Notes under the pieces: generated by a model | Told to the model about the DNA's origin: nothing | Database searches by the model: none | The model's input: only the letters and a program-made list of their open reading frames with translations | Made by a program: the position numbers and the translations under genes | NCBI RefSeq assembly: GCF_019399895.1 | Contig: NC_091872.1 | Coordinates: 2,798,395-2,862,394 of the forward strand | Length of the DNA stretch: 64,000 nt | DNA from: Cardiocondyla obscurior | Lineage: Eukaryota > Arthropoda > Insecta > Hymenoptera > Formicidae | Reading direction: 5' to 3' | Shown: one piece after another, positions 1 through 13,589 of the stretch | Layout of the letters: every line of letters begins with the position of its first letter | Position numbering within the stretch: the first letter of the stretch is position 1

Positions 1-252
1 GTCTCTTTATCACTTCCGTAACTTTCGCGAAATAGAACGCGCATACTCGCGAGAAGAACGTGACGAAGATAGTAAAAATCTTACTACGTTTACTCGAGCG
101 CCACGCGGACTCGTCGTCACGCGTGGAAAAAAAAAAAAAACACTCGGCGGTTTAGAGACTCTCAGGAAGTTCGCTTTGCTCGAAAATAAATTAACACTTT
201 AATAAATAAGACAAGGCAAGAAAATTAATATCATAAAAAATATATATTATAT

Positions 253-258
253 TTTATT
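253..258 (-). promoter_or_regulatory. Candidate poly(A) signal for MRRF
   Basis: AATAAA on the minus strand, about 95 nt after the MRRF stop codon. The surroundings are very AT-rich, so this hexamer could be chance. The rest of 1-350 holds AT-rich sequence and A-runs with no gene I can see. Confidence 0.3.
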
Positions 259-350
259 TTTATCTTTACTATGTAATATTTTACATTTTTATATTGCGAT
301 TAATTAATATATATATTTTTTTTAATTCTAAATTATTTAAACCAAAAATT

Positions 351-1517
351 TTAATCGGAATCTCCTAATAATTCTTTCTTTTTGGTTTCCAACATTTGTT
401 CACCTTTACTTACATACTGGTGATAAAGGATATCTATATAACTTTCTGTTCTAAATACTACATCTTTAGCCAATTTGTCCTTTTGCTTTATTGCTTTCAC
501 TTGCTTGTTTCGTATCTCTCTGATATGGTCACAGTATTTGGTGTAAAAAGCTTTTGCATTTTTAGATAAGGTCTCTCTATGTTCCTTTGTTACTCTGTAA
601 AGTAAAAAGATAGGCAAATGTTTTTGAATCGTGTTAGAATAATAGTTACGTTCAGTTATATTTTTATATTAATAATAAATCTTTATATTTATATTAATAA
701 TATTTATTTTACTGACAGGCAATATAAAAATAATTATAATTAATTAAATGCTACTTATCATTTTTTATCCATTACTTATTGTATAATTAAAAAAAAAAAA
801 AAGATTTATAAAATTATAATTAATAATACTATTACGCTTGCTTTTAAAAATAATAATATTCCTCACTTTTCTTTAATTCTAAATAAAAGGCAAAGTAACT
901 TACTTAGGAATAGGAACATAAATTGTAGTCCCATCTTGTTGCGGATTTAATTTCATCTGATTTGTCGTAAGGCTGCTCAGAATGTTAGGAATAGCTTGTG
1001 GGAAATTAGATACATTCAGTACTATCAGTTTAGGTTTACGACTGATTTGTGCAAGTTCTTGCAATGTATAATTATTCCCTTCAAACTTAACAGGCAACAT
1101 CTCTATGGCGCCAATACTTGATCTTACTGATAAATGCCGAATAAAATTATTTTTTAAGTCTTCGATCATTTTGTCGAGTTGAGACTTTAATTTATCAACG
1201 TCAACTACTTGTTCAAATTCATTGTAATCAATGTGTTGTAGCCCCTGCTTCTTCTCACCGCGATTTTTATTCTTTGCCAACGTAGAAGTAATCGAAAAGT
1301 CTCTTACGTTATTCACGCCGACGTGATTATAAAGTGAGCAATTTAAAATGTCACAATACTGAGTGATCGCCGGTGGTCTTTGGTGGCTTTGAAAACAATA
1401 CGTTCTTTTATCTGACAAATATTGACGCACATGTTTTTTTATTGGTATCGATGTTAAGATTGCTGTATAATTTTTTAACTGGGCATTAGCACAGAAACGT
1501 ATGCTTAAGCTTCCCAT
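351..1517 (-). CDS. MRRF: Mitochondrial ribosome recycling factor
   Basis: Two exons on the minus strand, 1517-904 and 594-351, join in phase (CCT AA|A GTA) into 285 residues. The donor is GTAAGT and the acceptor TTACAG. Seen: from about residue 100 the protein has the recycling-factor fold pattern, including SVRSSIGAIEMLPV and, across the splice, PIPKVTKEHRETLSKNAK, followed by a charged helical C-terminus. Known for the family: with EF-G2mt it splits the mitochondrial ribosome after termination so that subunits can be reused. The first ~95 residues are basic, rich in Ser, Asn and Tyr and poorly conserved, as expected for a mitochondrial targeting extension; the length is a little above vertebrate MRRF. 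The start is the first ATG of the long frame, with no upstream in-frame ATG seen. A candidate AATAAA lies at 258-253. Identity is secure; the exact start is less so. Confidence 0.93.
595..903 (-). other. MRRF intron
   Basis: 309-nt AT-rich intron between the two MRRF coding exons, with donor GTAAGT and acceptor CAG. It contains an A-run near 790 and no sign of a nested gene. Confidence 0.85.
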
Positions 1518-2640
1518 TTTTATTACTGTAACAATATAAAAAAATTAAAATATTCTGCTCCCATATATAAACAGTATAGACGTCTAAAATATCGAATACC
1601 TAACCTTAATACATTGTACGTACTAAGCGTGCACACCTTATAGGTTAAAAGTATGCACCATCTTTCAGAGCATTCGCGAGTGGTTACGTTCGATGTTCGT
1701 GTCGTTGAAATGTAATTTTGCAATATTTTTTCACATATCCTATATTATAATTACTCTTACATTTTCGATATTATTTTTCTTTCAGCACGTATAACTAAAG
1801 CGGCGCAATGCGTAGGTCTACATAACTCGCGTTTATTATTTAATCGCGGTAGTCAAGTATTATTATCGGTGCAAGCATTATAATTAACTCGAAATCATCT
1901 AATCTATTTCGAGACAATTGCAATTCACTTGTTTATTCGGTTATATAACAAAGGATGTTAATATCACATAAATTCTCTACTGTGGTCTTCAATATTCTCA
2001 AAGATAAAAATCAAAATTAATCGATTGCATCTAATGTTAAAAACAACGTAATATCAAAAGATGAAAATAAATGTTCGTATTTGTAGACAAGTGTATAATC
2101 GCCGTGCCTATTTTACCGTCGTTGTCTTTCGTGTATCTACTTTAATTAAATAAATTTTTACTGTTTAGAAAACAAAAATATTAAGAATTATAAAATATTT
2201 TCTCGATAATTAGATATAAAATAAATGATCACACATACACAATACGGTAAAGAATGGATTGAAATACTCTTTAACGGCTATATACAAATATGACTTTTTT
2301 TTTTTTTTTTTACTAAGCTAATGTAATAGGCATTACATTACTTTACATTTTTAGTATCGATAGATCGGATTTGATAGTTAGGGTTCGATCCACGATTGTA
2401 GCACCTTATACCTTTCTAGAATATGATATCTATAAAATACTGCTACATATCTCACATTTTAGGTATTGCCATGAGACATATTCTTTATGGAAATACATCC
2501 TTCAATGTTTCTTGTAAACGTTTGTGTTAATAACATTTGACAAGTTCGTAAATCATCCTGTTTTTTTTTTTTTTAACTTGAAAAGAAATATGTAATTTTA
2601 AGAAAAAAGACATTTTGTAAAATATTTCTCTTAGCAATAT
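1518..2640. other. Spacer between AK2 3' end and MRRF start
   Basis: AT-rich. It should hold the MRRF promoter and 5' UTR on its left side and the AK2 3' UTR on its right. Homopolymer T runs occur near 2290 and 2560. The short open frames here are not convincing as genes. Confidence 0.6.
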
Positions 2641-4105
2641 TTAAAAAAATCTGCTGAAGAAGCCACCCTTCTTAGTAGACTTCTTAGAAGACTTTAAGAA
2701 GATCTGATCAATGTCTTTGAAAACTTTATCAGCGGACTGAGCGGCATTAACGTAATGATGTATCCCTCGCAACCCGTAATAATCGACGAGAGGTGCCGTT
2801 TGCGTGTGATATGTGGCCAATCGTTTTTTCAAGGCTTCCTCGTTGTCATCGGATCTTCTGATCAAAATTTCACCAGTAATCTATCAAGATAAAGATTATG
2901 CTTCAATATGGACTTAAATAATTCACCGAATTACATAACAATTATATTTTGCATGTTATCCATCGCTAAAACATATGTTGTTAACATTATCTCTGGTAGA
3001 TATATTTATCAAATTGTACACAAGGGTCAGTATGTTGCTACACTTATTTTTCATTAGCATTTTACAAAAAATCTGTAGATTAAAAAAATACTTTTTTAAA
3101 TTATATATTATAAAGATCCATCATATTCTTTGCTACTTACATCATCCTGCATGGGGACTTTGGGAGGAGCAAACTCCTCGTGATATGTTCTACCACTATC
3201 TGGATGTATCAATCTACCCGTGATTCTTTTAATCAATAATTTGTCATCGATACCAAATTCAATCACGGCATCGAGTTTTGTGTTCTTCTTGTCTAGCATT
3301 TCGTCAAGCTATACACAAACAAATTGGTCAAAAATAGCAATTAAAATTTTTTTTTTAAATTATATTACATTTTAATTTACCTTTTCTGCTTGAACCACAG
3401 TTCTTGGAAAGCCATCCAACAAGAAGCCACGCTTGCACTCAGGTCTGGTCTCTAGATTATTCTCAATCATACTAACCACCAAGTCATCACTAACTAATTT
3501 GCCATCATCCATTACTTTCTTTATCTGAGCTCCAAGATGAGAACCAGACTGGGCTTCAGCTCTTAGCATATCACCCGTGGATAGATGACATACGCAATAT
3601 CTATCTCTAAATAGTGGGGCCTAAAAGAAACATTATTCAAGTTAATTCTTGGTAATACAATTCATTAAGAGTTCCAGCATGACTATTAGTTTAGGAATGC
3701 TTTCCAGGCATCTTCAATTTTAATTAAAAATTCATAATTAATAAAAATATACTTAATAATTAAAAAAAAAATTCAGAGAAGTATGCAAGCTGTTGCAAAG
3801 ATCAAGTTACAGCACAAACAAAACAGATCAATTTATCTTTGATATCGTTAATAGACCAGATGGATACAAAGCGGCATAATTAATTCACCTTATTTTACTC
3901 AATTTATCGGATCGCATGCACGATTTCTCTCTATAATTCTAACTTGAAGATAGCGAAATGGAATTTTTTTTAAGAATAAAATAGATAAAAAGGATAAAAC
4001 CTGAGTGCCCTTGCCGCTACCGGGAGGTCCCAAGAACACCGCGTTCACTCCACTCGATGGTGTCTCGAGTTTCTCTTTCGGAATTACGTCCACTTGTGGC
4101 GGCAT
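2641..4105 (-). CDS. AK2: Adenylate kinase 2 (mitochondrial intermembrane type)
   Basis: Four minus-strand exons, 4105-4001, 3620-3381, 3308-3141 and 2880-2641, join in phase to 250 residues. Reaction: ATP + AMP = 2 ADP; the AK2 form works in the mitochondrial intermembrane space and cytosol. Seen: the P-loop GPPGSGKGTQ ends at residue 35, exactly at the exon 1 border. It is followed by the NMP-binding stretch CVCHLSTGDMLR, FLLDGFPRTVVQAEK, and the long LID of AK2-type enzymes (RRITGRLIHPDSGRTYHEEF, then ITGEILIRRSDDNEEALKKR). The length matches vertebrate AK2. The C-terminus ends in a Lys-rich then Phe-rich tail (KKSTKKGGFFSRFF) that differs from the vertebrate end. The start is the first ATG, with the usual short N-terminal arm before the P-loop. 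The AK2 identity is very secure. Confidence 0.97.
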
Positions 4106-7100
4106 ATTTTACGGTTACCTCAACGAGACGAGAATTCGGGTATCTGTTCGCGGGAATGCGACTACGTTCGTTGCAGGAGCCGCCACCGCGTCACCACGTA
4201 CAATAACCACGCGCAACAAATCGTTGGAACATCCTGCCGAGGCACGCAAGGTCGAGATATAAGTTACACACGCGTAAGCAAATCAACGGTCGGTGAAACT
4301 GGCCTTTGGCCGATACGCGGCACGCCTCATCTGTCGACTGTCCCGAGAAACCGGCCTTACGTTGTCAGCCTGTCGTTTTAAACTACTGCAGGAAATATCG
4401 CGAACAAAAAAAAAAGTCCACACATATCGTCGACATCACGTGTAGATATACGATGCAATTATTATGTTAATGTTAATTCAATAAATGACGAAAAAAAAAT
4501 AATGAGGTACGTCGAGAATGGTGAAAGAACTCTTGCTGTAAGTTCCAGTTTGAATTCTTGCGTTTAATGTTCCCGTTCAGTATTGGAGATACTCATACAA
4601 GTTTTAACAACAAATTGCACACAAGTTTTTCTCGGACGAGTTGAAACAAAGCTCCCGTGACACACTAGAACGCATGGAAACCGTTAAATCGCATAGAAAT
4701 CGCGGTGCTTCGTTCGTTTTCTTTTTTTTTTTCTCAAGACGGAAACGAAGATGGGTGACGAGAGTGACCGTTTTTCGTTGCTCGGTAATCGGCATTTAGG
4801 GCCGGTTTGTCTATAAAAAATTAAAGCATTATCTCAAACGGATAAATTTGCGTTTGCGCTTTCACGCAGCACAGAATTCGAATATAGACATAGATTCCGA
4901 GCATCGATCAATTTAAGCTCGAGCGATTCTGTTGCGTCCTGTATAAAAATATCGCTTCTGAGCTAAAAAATCACCCCACCCGCGATTAAAATCTACAACT
5001 TGCAATCGTAAACTGCACAAAAAAAAGAAAAAAAAAAAATACTAACAAAAAGCTGAAAGCGGATCGTACTTCCCGAGTGTAATCGAGAGCCTCGGATCAA
5101 AAGGGAAAATCCGGAAAAGAAAGCAACCGTAAAACAGTCGGCGAGAAATGATCGCGCAAACGCATACGTAATGCAAATAGAAGAGATTTCGGCAATCTCT
5201 TTGTTACACGTTATATGCAAAAATAGACTTTACTATCACCCCTTTGCGCCGACGAGGAACGACGAGAGGAATCGTCCATTAAGAATAAATCGCGGTCAAG
5301 ATGTCGAGACTCCTCCGCGTTTCTTCCTTCTGCTCTTCTTCTTCTTTCCTCCCCTTGCAAACTCGCACCTGCGTTTACGCGATCTTTAATAATAATCCCG
5401 ACTTCGTTTACGGCGAGAGATTTAAAAACCTGCTTCTATTTGCCCCCCGGTTGGTTGCCGACAAGAGCATCTTCGATCGTCTGTCATGAATTATCGTTAA
5501 AGTGTGCGGAACGCACTGTCATGTTTTCTCCAACAGTGGGTATATAATTATTGTCTATGTATATATGTATGTGTATGCGTGTATACATATATGTGTATAT
5601 TTATAGATTCTACAAAAAACGCGTCTTGCATGTTTTAGATATCACCCTTGGCTTGGTCGCTTTTTAAACGCGATTTTACACAGACATGAGGAATCGCTCG
5701 CCAAGCCACGAATGACTTTCGGCGTGAAGTGACAATTTACATAAATGTTCGCGAACGATACGACGAGCGCTTTAACCGCCTTTCCTCGCCGAGATGACAA
5801 CTGCGATCAGAATCGCTCCCGCTAAACGAAATCAACCACACTTTCCATACCCGCTACGCAAAGCGCACGCATCGACGAAACGCATCGTAAACTAACGTCG
5901 CTCGTTTGATTGAAATTTCATGGTCAATATATAAGGACGGCGTACAAATGGATGAATACATATAGATGAATTATAATTCTAAATGTGACTGCGACGCAAA
6001 AAGTAACAGACGTTGCGCAGAAGTAATACCGTGCTTGTACGATCGGAGGTGCAAGTTTCGTAAACGCAGTGTCCCGATAAAAAAAAAAAAAAAAAAATTT
6101 CCTGTGCTCGATCTAATAAGTTCACACATTCGTAAAATCACATAAATTATACAATAGATTTCAGCGTATCGCGTTTACGGAACATGAATTGTAAATCAGT
6201 CTACAGCAGCTTGAGTAGGTATAAACCGCTGATCGCTATAACTTATCGCGCAATATAAATAATAATCTCTACTCAATAAATATCTAATAAATATCAGTAA
6301 CTCTGTACAAATAATACTCTGGTTATAAATGCTAAAAGCAGAGACTCATGTAGGCTATGTATAAAAATCGCGACAGAATTCATGTCCTATTTGCGTATCA
6401 TAGGAGCGGACATAATTAACGCATGCGATATTGGAGAGAAAATCATAGCGATCGAGATAAACCCCCTTAATTATGTTATCCGTACAAACATTTCAGTACA
6501 AATGATACTATTATACATTATATCGTAATAGAGACGTATGAAATTGGTGGGTTATGAAATCCGCTAGAACTTAGATTGCTTATTGTATAAGTCCTAAAGT
6601 ATATTATACGTTAAGATTTTATCGGTATCAGATATTGCGTGTTACTTGGTGTTAACCGTTTAGCCTCCTAGAAAATTTGTGTACACGTTGTGTATACGAT
6701 TCTTTTATTGAACCTCTTCCGTCCCACCACCTACCAACGTGTTACTCCTTTGAAACGGATGGTTCACATATGTATATAGTTATAGTAACGTCTCAAGCTT
6801 ATTTTTGGTCGCAACGACTCGTCAACAATGTATCTAAAGTCCTAAGAATGGCGTAATATTAATTAAACATCTTCTTTCCTCTGCATGTGCCTACAGTGAT
6901 TAGTCTGCAGAAGCATCGTTCTAATTCGATTTCTTTTATCACACACTTCTTTTTTTCCTTCTTCGAAGGCTCGAGGATCTATCTTTGCAAATATTCTATA
7001 TTTTAACCCCCGGAAGCAATCTCGAAAGAAACGAAACACTTAGGATACTCTTGAAGCTCGCAATAATGCGCTAAATTGTACTATTCGGTTGTGAACGATG

Positions 7101-7664
7101 CAACTAGGGCTCTATCTAAGAACTCTAAGCCAACATATAATAATACACAACTGACGCGATCGACGGCAACATTTGTTTGACAATCGACGTCTGATTTACT
7201 CGCGACCGTAAAATACACCGAGTAAGGATAAGATTGTTCATCGGCAAAGGAAGTCACGCGTGTCGTCGACGAAACATCATGGACGAAAGTGTCACGCGTC
7301 GTGTTTTTCTCTTTTACAACAATATTAAACTTTGAAATAACCGTGTACAGCCGATATTTGTTCACTCGAGTCGCAAGTAAAAACTACCATTTACAGAATA
7401 CGCTTACATACTTCTTCATGCAGATTCTCTTTAAGTATAGGTAATCGAACGCGAGGATGCGTGCGATTTAACATCAGAATCTTCTTTTTGTTAACTACAG
7501 CGTGAATCGTTATTATATAAATTGTAGTGATCATTTTATGAGATCATCCCGTAATCTTTTGTGCGCGTGCACATATATACCCCGGCTTAATTCAACGCTA
7601 CATTTTGTACAATTCAGTAAATTCCATATTTGTAAACGAGTTCATACAATCTGAACTATGACAA

Positions 7665-7670
7665 TTTATT
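7665..7670 (-). promoter_or_regulatory. Candidate poly(A) signal for the DBS gene
   Basis: AATAAA on the minus strand about 350 nt past the DBS stop codon. It is the nearest canonical hexamer I noticed, but transcript ends cannot be fixed from sequence alone. Confidence 0.3.
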
Positions 7671-7977
7671 TAATCGACCATGAATTGCCGTGAGGCTTCT
7701 CGCTTCTTTCTCCCGTTATACAGCATTAGTATAAACGTAAAAATTCTGTTCAACTTAACGTTTCTTGTGTCACAAACGCAAAGGCATCACTCAACAAACT
7801 TTGTATATGCCATGTTGCATGAAAAAAGTACACAAAATGACACAACTCATCATTCCGTTTAAATACTATAAAAGATTTCCAAAAGCCGTCCGTCACTTAG
7901 AAAAATTTTGCAATACCATTTTTGGTGAAATATCCCTTAAACGCGACTGCGATGATTCGCGGAGACGAGCAAAGATC

Positions 7978-8007
7978 TAACACACTAGCGGGTTCTCTAG
8001 TGTGTTA
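7978..8007 (-). repeat. 11-bp perfect inverted repeat just past the DBS stop
   Basis: Arms TAACACACTAG (7978-7988) and CTAGTGTGTTA (7997-8007) are exact reverse complements around an 8-nt loop. On the DBS transcript the stem begins only 11 nt after the stop codon, so it would be an RNA hairpin at the start of the 3' UTR. The pairing is certain; the function is unknown. Confidence 0.85.
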
Positions 8008-8017
8008 GTCGCCTGTT

Positions 8018-9606
8018 TCATATGGTCTCTTGACTATTCACCGATTGTGAACTGCGTGACGTTTTTCGACTGATTGGTTCCAAGTACGCCGCGGGCGCCC
8101 AGCCCTCCACGCCGCTGCCGATCAGTTTGACGAACCACCAGCCGGCACAGCCGACTTTGAGAAGTTCCAAGGTATCGCCCTCACGCATCGTGACTTCCGA
8201 TTGTCCCACTGCACAGTAATCAGCCAATGCCACGTATCTTCCACCCTATGCATTTATTTATTAAGATATACAACAAAAAATTTGTAGATCCTGAGCACGT
8301 AACAAAATTATTGCAAAATTATCTAACATTAAAAAAAAAATTATGTATAAAAAAAAATAAGCGAATTTTTAATTCTTAATCAATTGAAAAAAAATTTTTT
8401 TTTAATTAACACTCACAGGTGCCGGTCCCGGATTATCACCAAAAGCGTCTTCCTCGTCTGTATTACTATTTTCCGAACTCCACGCTGTATCTTCCTCTGT
8501 GGACTGCGACACATCGGTCATGTGGGAGATGACGCTGTTGCTATCAATGGATAACGTTCGCAGAGATCCCGATATACTGCCTTGAGCTTCCCACGAAATA
8601 GTTTGCCGTAATGGCCTTTGCAAAAAAAAAAAAAATTTTTAATAAAAGAATTATTAACTTCCAGTAATAATCACATACTTATGATTGGATTTTTGAAGAG
8701 CCGAATTTTGTTTGCCTTTGAGCTCGGCTAATTGAGACATCAGAACGCCTTTAATCTGGCGTACCCAAGATTGTTTCACGTCGATGTTTGACGCTTGTAT
8801 AGTATGCACCTCAGCTCTACCCTGTAACCATATCTCGAAACGCCTAGCATCACCTTTCACTGATTCTGTTAAACCAATCTGCGACATCTGCATAAAATAA
8901 AATTATTAATAGAATACTTGGATATACTCAAATAAAGAAATTGTACTTAAGACTGAAATATACCTTCAAATATCTCTTAAAATGATACGTGGCTTTATCA
9001 TGGGCCTGAGGCTTGCTAAGCTTACAAAATATCAATGCCTTCTCGTACAAGAAAATATGTCGTTGAGATGGTTTTAGTCGTAATAATCGCTCCCGCTTAC
9101 TGCTACTCCAGACACTAAATGAGCCTTGTAATAATAATTCACCCTGTGCACTCAGATCGCCCTGTAAGTATAATAATAAGAAATATAATTAATTGTTATT
9201 TTTTCAAAATATTGTCGCCTCTTTTCCGCGACGTTGATAGTTTCTTTTAATAAAAAAAAAAAATTATTGAAGATACTTACTCCAAAACCCGTTATCGCAG
9301 TTTGGTGCATACTATCATTAACGCATTTTAACACAACTAACATGCAATCCAATGCTTCCTGCAACTCAGTACAGCACGAAGGTTCGTCGCTATATTTTAA
9401 TAAATCCTTTAACAATAATTGATACTTGGTAATTCGCTGAACAGGCTTGAGAAGATATGCAGCTAGTGGTAGCTTATGACCAAGCTTCTGTTGACAAGCT
9501 GCAAGAAACTGCGGCTCGCTTTGTATCTGTTCGCGCAATCTTTCAGATCGCGGAATATTCTGACAATAATAACTGTACAATCTAAAGAACATCTCGCGCT
9601 AAAAGA

Positions 9607-9639
<33 letters not shown>

Positions 9640-12600
9640 TAACATATAAATTTAAGTAAATGCAATGTATGTACGTAAATGCGTTTACCCTTTGCACAAA
9701 GCATAAAGCGACGAGCTCAGTATTCGAAATGCAATTCTCCAAATCTCTTAGAAATGTCTCCCCATGAAAAATATAAATATCTTCTAAATTTCCAAACAAC
9801 ACGTCTGCTTTACCAACTAGTGCCGCGGGTATTAAATAAGCCATTCCCTCGTTCGTCATTTCCATCTTGTAGCCTTTAACAATCGAACCAAGTTCAGCGA
9901 CGTAAATTCGCTCGGTTTCTACAAGCTCTGTCAATACGTGACCGCGCTTTAAGCGCAAAGCTTCGACATCCCGAGGCTCACTTTCTGGTGAAGAAGATTC
10001 TCCTTCTATAGGACTCATCTCCATCTTAAACAAAGATAAATGAAAAAAACTTACATATAATGTAAGAAATTTATAAAATAATATTAAAATAAAATAATTT
10101 TTTAGATATCGTTTACAAGCAAAAACAAAATTTACCTTTGGCATGGTATTTGCTTTTTTGAGAATTCTACCAGACTTTACAATTTGAGGCAGTGATTGTA
10201 AAGGTTTAACTGGTTCTGGAGTAACGGTTTGTACTGGTCTAGCTGGTTTTATCAACTGTTGTTTTAGTGCCATTATTCTCTTATCGCACATTAAAGATAC
10301 ATCTTCTATCCTTTGCAAAACCTATAAAATAGATTTCGTAGAGACACGTTTTTCATAATTAGAAGAATTTTAGAATTACACGCACTTGCGTGATGAGCGC
10401 TTTAGTCTCCGGCATTACGGAATCCTGAAAGATACATCGGGGATGATGAAATTCCTCCGCGGCTTCGATCAATTGTTGTAATTCTTGTAGTGCTTGATCC
10501 GGTGGCGTGTTGCTGTTCTGCGACGCCAACAGTTCGATCCCTCGCGTACACCATGTATTAGCCTAATAATTTAAAAAAAAAACTTATTTTTTAGTTAAAA
10601 GATGAGCACATAAATTAAATGTGCAAGCTGGTACCTTATCTATACGCTCCATAAGTTCCCTACACTTAGTTAACATGACCAATCGTCTCTCCAATCTCTG
10701 ACTTAGAATGGTGCAGACTCTCTGCAATTCCACACACTTAGGTTCCACAACGTCCGCCGGGCACTGATGTCTGCCAGACAATAGCTGTTGACCAGCAGAT
10801 ATCACCTCTTCCGCACGATCTATGTCTCCCTATAAACATATGTAATTATATTTATGCACAATAACGTGATTCGATATTGATATATGAAATGAAGATGCTA
10901 CGAACAGCCATGACATGTTTTTTCTTAGTCTAATTAAATCGTCTAAAAAGAAAGCTTCTCGAAAAAAAAAATTAGAAATACTATTATATACGTGCAATGC
11001 AAAGTTCAAAAAATTATAATGATAGTCACATTCTCAAAAGTTTATCGTGCCACTGATCGGATATGAATAAAATCTCCACCGGTTTTCCGATGGCACTTAC
11101 GCGTGCATTTCAACTAAAAGAAGTACGAAAATAAAAGTAAAATGTTAGCTTAAACGGTAAATAATATAAAATAAAAATTTAATTTATGTAGTGCCTACGG
11201 AAATACTTGTCGAAACGCAACGCTATTTGACTTCGAGACATAATAAGACTGACATATACGTGATATTCAGATACTAAATTATATATTAAAATCATTGTGT
11301 CTCAAAATGTATAGTCTATTACAGAATACATGTATTTTGTTAAGTGGATTGCTTACCAAGACCCAAATCCACATGGTATGCAACAAATAGGACTATCGAC
11401 AAAATGAGGAAAGCGGTGCAAAGTAACATTTGTGCATGATGTGCGTTATATATGTTACTGCGGATAATCGTTCAAACCAGAATTTACGTGTCACATATAA
11501 ACACGATAAAAGACAGACATTTAAATAATCAATTCGTTTCTAACATAATCACGATTCACAAATATAATGCACTTCTATTTTATCATAAAATTTATATCGT
11601 AAAAAGAAAAATTGTTTTATAACGAATTTAACAAATACTGGTTTGAATAATGCATTTTGGTGCTTTGGTGCAATATACAATTTGCACATGTACATTCTGA
11701 AACCCAAAATTGGCAATGTTGTTAAATTGCTTTCACTCGAAATCCTCGTATAATCACATTATTTTCATGTAATGGGTCTTTAATTTTATATTTCAACAAA
11801 CAACTATTTTATACTGTAGAATATAACTTTATAGGCTATTGTATTTCAAAATGCAAAGATTTTATTTAGTATTTTACCATCAGATGTGCTAATTAGAATA
11901 TATTGTGATATTTAGTTGAAATTATTAATTAAAAAAAAATTTTACGTACTCTGCATATTCGCTGAAATGCTGATGTATCGTGCAACAATTGCTCGACTCT
12001 CGTTTGCGTCTCGCCGACCTCCGTCATTTCTTCCGCTGTCTTTAAATGCTGATCTAACGTTGCTTGCAATTCCCGAAAATCTTGTTCGAATTGTCGTAGA
12101 GCCAGACAATGCCTCAAACGTGAGCTATGATGCGACCAAAACAAATCGAAGGTTCGCTCGGTTTCCTCCAACTGAACGAGTAATCTAAAATTAAATTAAA
12201 ACGTTATTTTATAAAATACTAGGGCTTTTGAGCCGACACCGCTGCCCTTATCTCACCACGTAATTTACTCGACGCATGAATTGAACGACCGATGGGCGGC
12301 GAAGCCGATATATAACTACTAATTTCGTTATTAAGTTTATTAAATTTTACCTTTCTACTGCAGCAACATTTCCTAATCTGTCTGCTGTTCCTTTTCCAGT
12401 TAGCTGCCGTACACTGTCTAAAAGAGCTTCTCCGTGTCTAGCGGCGCTAAGTATCTCTTCTTTTAACTCATTATATTCAGCTTGTTGTTGCGATAATAGC
12501 GTTGTCGTTGCAATAGTATTATTTGGAAATTCTACTTCGGCCAAACGTCGCGTGAAGGAATCTAACGCGAGAGATACGTCTTGCGTCATCGATGAAAATT

Positions 12601-13589
12601 TTTCTAAACTCTGGACAGAGAGAATAACGAAAATTTATTAATACAGAACGTATAAATTAATTTTAGTCAGTATTCCTAAATTTATTTGATATACTCACAA
12701 TTCTATTCTGTATCCAAGTATGATGGCAATACGGTAAATCGCCACCAAGTTGTTCAGTGAGCTGTTCCGTATCTATAAACTCGTGCAGCTCGGCGACGTT
12801 AGCTAAAAATATGACCCTGAACTTAAAATCTTCCCGGAACAATTTATTCGACACTTCCGAAATGGCCTTTTGTAAAAATCCGACCGGTCGTAGCACATAG
12901 GCGACGTGAACCAAACCAGGAAAAAATGCCTACAAGCGTAGAATAAGAATAATTATATTTTAATTATATATTTTTAGATAAACACGAATTATTACGCAAT
13001 GCACTTACAGAAATCTTTAACAGCACCGTTTTTACTGAATTCCACTTATCATTTCTCCGATCAATTATCAAGTGAAACCCAAGATCAGCTTCTTGCAACC
13101 TATGTGACAAAGTTTTAAATTTAAATATATTTATATTTAATTCGTATATAAATTAAAAAATAAACTAGGAGATTAAAAACGTCAATTTTTAACGAGAATA
13201 TATTAGATAAATTCTGATCGGTTGGCATTCTTACGTTGGCACAGAAGTAAGATACAGCATGAGACGTTGATAGTCCAAATCAGTTAAATTATGAAAATTG
13301 CCATTATCTGGAAATGTGATTATAGGACATCCTTCTCGCGTCTTTCCTCCTAAAAGAAAAAAAAAATGTAAAAATAAACGACTGGTTAGAAAATGTTGAT
13401 TTTGACGAAAGTAAAATTTGAGAAAAACTTAGTATTAAATTAAATAAATGATTATTTACCAGCAATAATAGCATATTGTGCTTGGAGAAGGTCTGCGACG
13501 TCTCGAACTGCCAAGTCTCCATTTTCTATCTCGCCTGTCATACTCTCCACATCTTCTGGAATCAAATATTCGATTTCCTTTTTATCCAT
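8018..13589 (-). CDS. MCF2L: Rho guanine nucleotide exchange factor DBS (MCF2L-like)
   Basis: Fifteen minus-strand exons: 13589-13460, 13349-13235, 13099-13009, 12929-12699, 12610-12351, 12184-11950, 10829-10635, 10562-10386, 10321-10136, 10024-9689, 9598-9281, 9161-8964, 8887-8679, 8615-8417 and 8245-8018. All junctions keep phase, giving about 1035 residues. Domain order seen: CRAL-TRIO/Sec14 (~45-190, with EADLGFHLIIDRR); spectrin-like coiled coil (~200-480, FDLFWSHHSSRLRHCLALRQ); DH domain (~560-755, with ETERIYVAEL and the signature YLLKPVQRITKYQLLLKDLL); PH (~765-890, with ESVKGDARRFEIW); an acidic linker; and a C-terminal SH3 (~963-1020, VALADYCAVGQ, EGWAPAAYLEP). This is the exact architecture of vertebrate DBS, which loads GTP on RhoA and Cdc42 at membranes. 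Start: first ATG of exon 1, MDKKEIEY. Upstream non-coding or alternative first exons are possible and not resolved. Confidence 0.95.
10830..11949 (-). other. Largest DBS intron (1.1 kb)
   Basis: AT-rich intron between the DBS exons ending at 11950 and starting at 10829. I see no nested coding exon. Its size is unusual in a gene whose other introns are mostly 70-250 nt, so it is the likeliest place for an intronic promoter or alternative exon. Confidence 0.7.

Larger units (their letters stand above)
4106..8017. other. Spacer: AK2 promoter side and DBS 3' UTR side
   Basis: Nearly 4 kb without a supported coding gene. The part next to 4105 is richer in CpG and should hold the AK2 promoter and 5' UTR. 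The part below 8018 should hold the 3' UTR of the DBS gene. Poly-A and poly-T runs occur at several places (for example near 6080). Open frames here are short and look random. Confidence 0.55.

Noticed and set aside
1598..1606. ACCTAACCT, a 9-nt match to the complement of the insect telomere repeat, downstream of a TATA-like element and upstream of a T-run, suggesting a telomerase RNA template
   Set aside because: A 9-mer match to any phase of a 5-nt repeat is expected by chance a few times in 64 kb on two strands, and I see no supporting structure.
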